Assembly: GCA_012510445.1 (NCBI GenBank)
Contig: JAAZIA010000023.1
Span: forward strand, 1 to 64,000
Direction of reading: 5' to 3'
Source: Bacteroidales bacterium
GTDB taxonomy: Bacteria > Bacteroidota > Bacteroidia > Bacteroidales > UBA932
Length of the DNA stretch: 64,000 nt
This document shows, piece by piece, positions 62,538 to 64,000 of the stretch (its first letter is position 1; the number at the start of each line of letters is the position of its first letter). Both the position numbers and the translations under genes were made by a program. Under the pieces are notes generated by a model that made no database searches, was not told the origin of the DNA, and saw nothing but the letters and a program-made list of their open reading frames with translations.

Positions 62538-63206
62538 ATGGGTAAAGTATCTGTATCTATGTTGTCTGCCGATTTTGGTCATCTGGCAGATGCATGCCGG
62601 ATGGTTAATGAAAGCCCGGCATGGGGTTTTCACTTAGACATCATGGATGGAGTATTTGTGCCTAACATTTCTTATGGATTCCCTGTTATCGAAGCCATCG
62701 CAAGCCATGCTAAAAAACCGCTGGATGCACATCTGATGACTGTTGAACCCTCCCGCTATTACACTCGTTACAAAGAAGCCGGAATCAATTGGCTTACTGT
62801 TCACTACGAAACGTGTCCGCACCTTAATCGTGATTTGCAAGAGATTCGCCGCCTGGGTATGAAAGCAGGTGTTGCACTCAATCCAGCTACTCCCGTGGGA
62901 TTGCTGGAGCAGGCTATATACCAGGCAGATCTGGTCTTAGTAATGTCTGTTAATCCCGGATTTGGCGGTCAGGCGTTTATAGAAACCTCTTTTGAAAAAG
63001 TAGAGCAACTGGACAATATGAGAAAAGAAAAAGACCTTAATTTTCTCATCCAGGTAGATGGTGGAATTAACCATACCAATGCAGAAATACTGTATAAAAA
63101 AGGGGCCGACATCCTTGTGGCCGGCAATTACGTATTCAAATCAAAGGATCCTGCGGCAGCTATTGGGAGCATAGCAAGCAGTGTTTCACAGCCCCATACC
63201 CTTTGA
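62538..63206 (+). CDS. rpe: Ribulose-phosphate 3-epimerase
   Basis: TIM-barrel enzyme of 222 residues that interconverts ribulose-5-P and xylulose-5-P in the pentose phosphate pathway. Motifs: SMLSADFGHL, HLDIMDGVFVPN (metal/catalytic Asp), DAHLMT, MSVNPGFGGQAF and QVDGGINHTNA (second catalytic Asp). It starts two bases after pepD. Its last 79 bases overlap the convergent psd gene. Confidence 0.96.
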   Translation: MGKVSVSMLSADFGHLADACRMVNESPAWGFHLDIMDGVFVPNISYGFPVIEAIASHAKKPLDAHLMTVEPSRYYTRYKEAGINWLTVHYETCPHLNRDLQEIRRLGMKAGVALNPATPVGLLEQAIYQADLVLVMSVNPGFGGQAFIETSFEKVEQLDNMRKEKDLNFLIQVDGGINHTNAEILYKKGADILVAGNYVFKSKDPAAAIGSIASSVSQPHTL

Positions 63207-63817
63207 CCCTTTTCCACTTTAATTTCTGCATCTAAGGGCAGCAGTATATCTAGCCTGGACCCAAACTTGATAATACCCAATTCGCTTCCTTGCAAAACTT
63301 GTTTGCCTGTTTTTGCCTTACATACCACACGTCTTGCTATTAGTCCTGCTACCTGACGTACTCCTACCATATGTTTTCCCTGGTCAATAAAAAGAGTGGT
63401 ATGTTCGTTTTTCTCTGAAGATTTAGGATGCCAAGCCACCATTTTTTCTCCCGGATGGTATTTATAATACGTAATGGTTCCACCACACGGGTACCAATTG
63501 ACATGGACGTTAAAAATGTTCATGAAAATAGATACCTGCCACCTCTTTTCCTGAAGGAATTCGTTTACCATAACTTCTTCTATCATAACAATCTTTCCGT
63601 CTGCAGGGGCTATGACTCCGTTGTCTGTAAACAATATGTTACGGTTAGGGATTCTAAAAAACACAAAGACCTGAAAAATAAGATACGCTGCCAGCAAGCC
63701 AAAAACTAAAAACACCCAAACGTTCTTCCAGGAAAAAGCAAAAATAAGCGCCAGCAACACGCCCAGAAACACAAACACCACTATAATAGATTTTATGCCT
63801 TCTTTATGTATTCTCAT
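63128..63817 (-). CDS. psd: Phosphatidylserine decarboxylase (short form)
   Basis: Pyruvoyl enzyme of 229 residues that makes phosphatidylethanolamine. Two N-terminal hydrophobic helices are followed by APADGKIVMIEEV, HVNWYPCGG and the self-cleavage site G-S in KFGSRLDILLP, where the serine becomes the pyruvoyl group. The last 20 or so residues lie in the overlap with rpe. It starts within the cdsA stop (TAATG), so it is translationally coupled to cdsA. Confidence 0.95.
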   Translation of the reverse strand: MRIHKEGIKSIIVVFVFLGVLLALIFAFSWKNVWVFLVFGLLAAYLIFQVFVFFRIPNRNILFTDNGVIAPADGKIVMIEEVMVNEFLQEKRWQVSIFMNIFNVHVNWYPCGGTITYYKYHPGEKMVAWHPKSSEKNEHTTLFIDQGKHMVGVRQVAGLIARRVVCKAKTGKQVLQGSELGIIKFGSRLDILLPLDAEIKVEKGQRVWGCETLLAMLPIAAAGSFDLNT

Positions 63818-64000
63818 TACAATCCGGTAAGGTTCACAAACAATATATAAATAATAGCTATGGGCAGTGCTATAAGTGCAGCATCAAATCTGTCCAGCAA
63901 GCCTCCGTGCCCGGGCATAATGGCTCCCGTATCCTTAACTCCAAAACTTCTTTTCATAACTGACTCAATCAAGTCTCCCAGCACTCCAAACACAGTGATT
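63817..64000 (-). CDS. cdsA: CDP-diglyceride synthetase CdsA (3' end only)
   Basis: The last 60 codons of phosphatidate cytidylyltransferase enter from the right edge of the window. They carry the signature [16 protein letters not shown] followed by [12 protein letters not shown] and a final hydrophobic helix ending LFVNLTGL. CdsA makes CDP-diacylglycerol, the precursor of phosphatidylserine and hence of the Psd substrate, so cdsA-psd is a functional operon. The rest of the gene lies beyond base 64000. Confidence 0.93.
   Translation of the reverse strand, partial: ITVFGVLGDLIESVMKRSFGVKDTGAIMPGHGGLLDRFDAALIALPIAIIYILFVNLTGL

Noticed and set aside
1-64000. Insertion sequences, prophage or integrative element
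   Set aside because: No transposase, integrase, phage gene or long direct repeat was found; the gene content is chromosomal housekeeping apart from the pilin-usher locus and serpins.

Overview
The window looks like ordinary chromosome from a Bacteroidales-type bacterium (phylum Bacteroidota). Evidence: repeated promoter -7 elements of the form TAnnTTTG; the small Bacteroidota ribosomal-operon protein DUF4295 beside rpmG and rpmB; a very long LepB and a long SecA; DUF4199, DUF1573 and TamB/LptD outer-membrane genes; menaquinone synthesis (menA); pyruvate phosphate dikinase, rubredoxin and a clostridial-type ferredoxin, which suggest anaerobic life. Genus and species cannot be fixed by reading alone. 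Most starts lack a Shine-Dalgarno sequence, as expected for this phylum; infC and rpmI are clear exceptions.

Layout. 1-4.8 kb: a PgpH-like HD phosphodiesterase (5' end outside the window) facing a menA / LytTR regulator / LytS-type kinase operon that has a promoter and a terminator-containing leader. 4.8-9.3 kb: an M16 zinc peptidase lipoprotein gene interrupted by one in-frame TAA, a YugP-like zinc peptidase and a glycosyltransferase. 9.3-13.1 kb: the accessory part of the window, with a small secreted pilin-like protein, an 18-bp perfect inverted repeat, and a 1012-residue usher-like outer-membrane protein ending in a SPOR domain, then tRNA-Val. 13.1-20.9 kb: folC, phoH, ppdK, galE, dgt. 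20.9-29.5 kb: tandem serpin lipoproteins, rubredoxin, the tldD/tldE protease pair, nhaC, a SlyD-like FKBP and tsaD. 29.5-42.8 kb: tamB, pheT, ftsY, DUF4295-rpmG-rpmB, lepB and thrS-infC-rpmI-rplT. 42.8-54.6 kb: DUF4199, GT2, lpdA, secA, ferredoxin, DUF1573 protein, meaB, a 10-TM metal exporter-like protein and rho. 54.6-64 kb: lptD, divergent amidase plus MCE protein, dnaA, pepD, rpe, psd and the 3' end of cdsA.

How the genes work together. Much of the window serves the envelope (LptD, TamB, LepB, SecA, FtsY, amidase, MCE, Psd/CdsA, usher) and translation (PheT, ThrS, IF-3, L20, L35, L28, L33, TsaD). No insertion sequence, prophage, rRNA or CRISPR array was seen, and no gene-free stretch exceeds 300 bases. 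The best candidates for something new are the pilin/usher-SPOR locus with no visible chaperone, the terminator-bearing leader before the two-component operon, and the non-AUG, Shine-Dalgarno-led infC start. The internal stop in the M16 gene is a clean anomaly that needs read-level checking.
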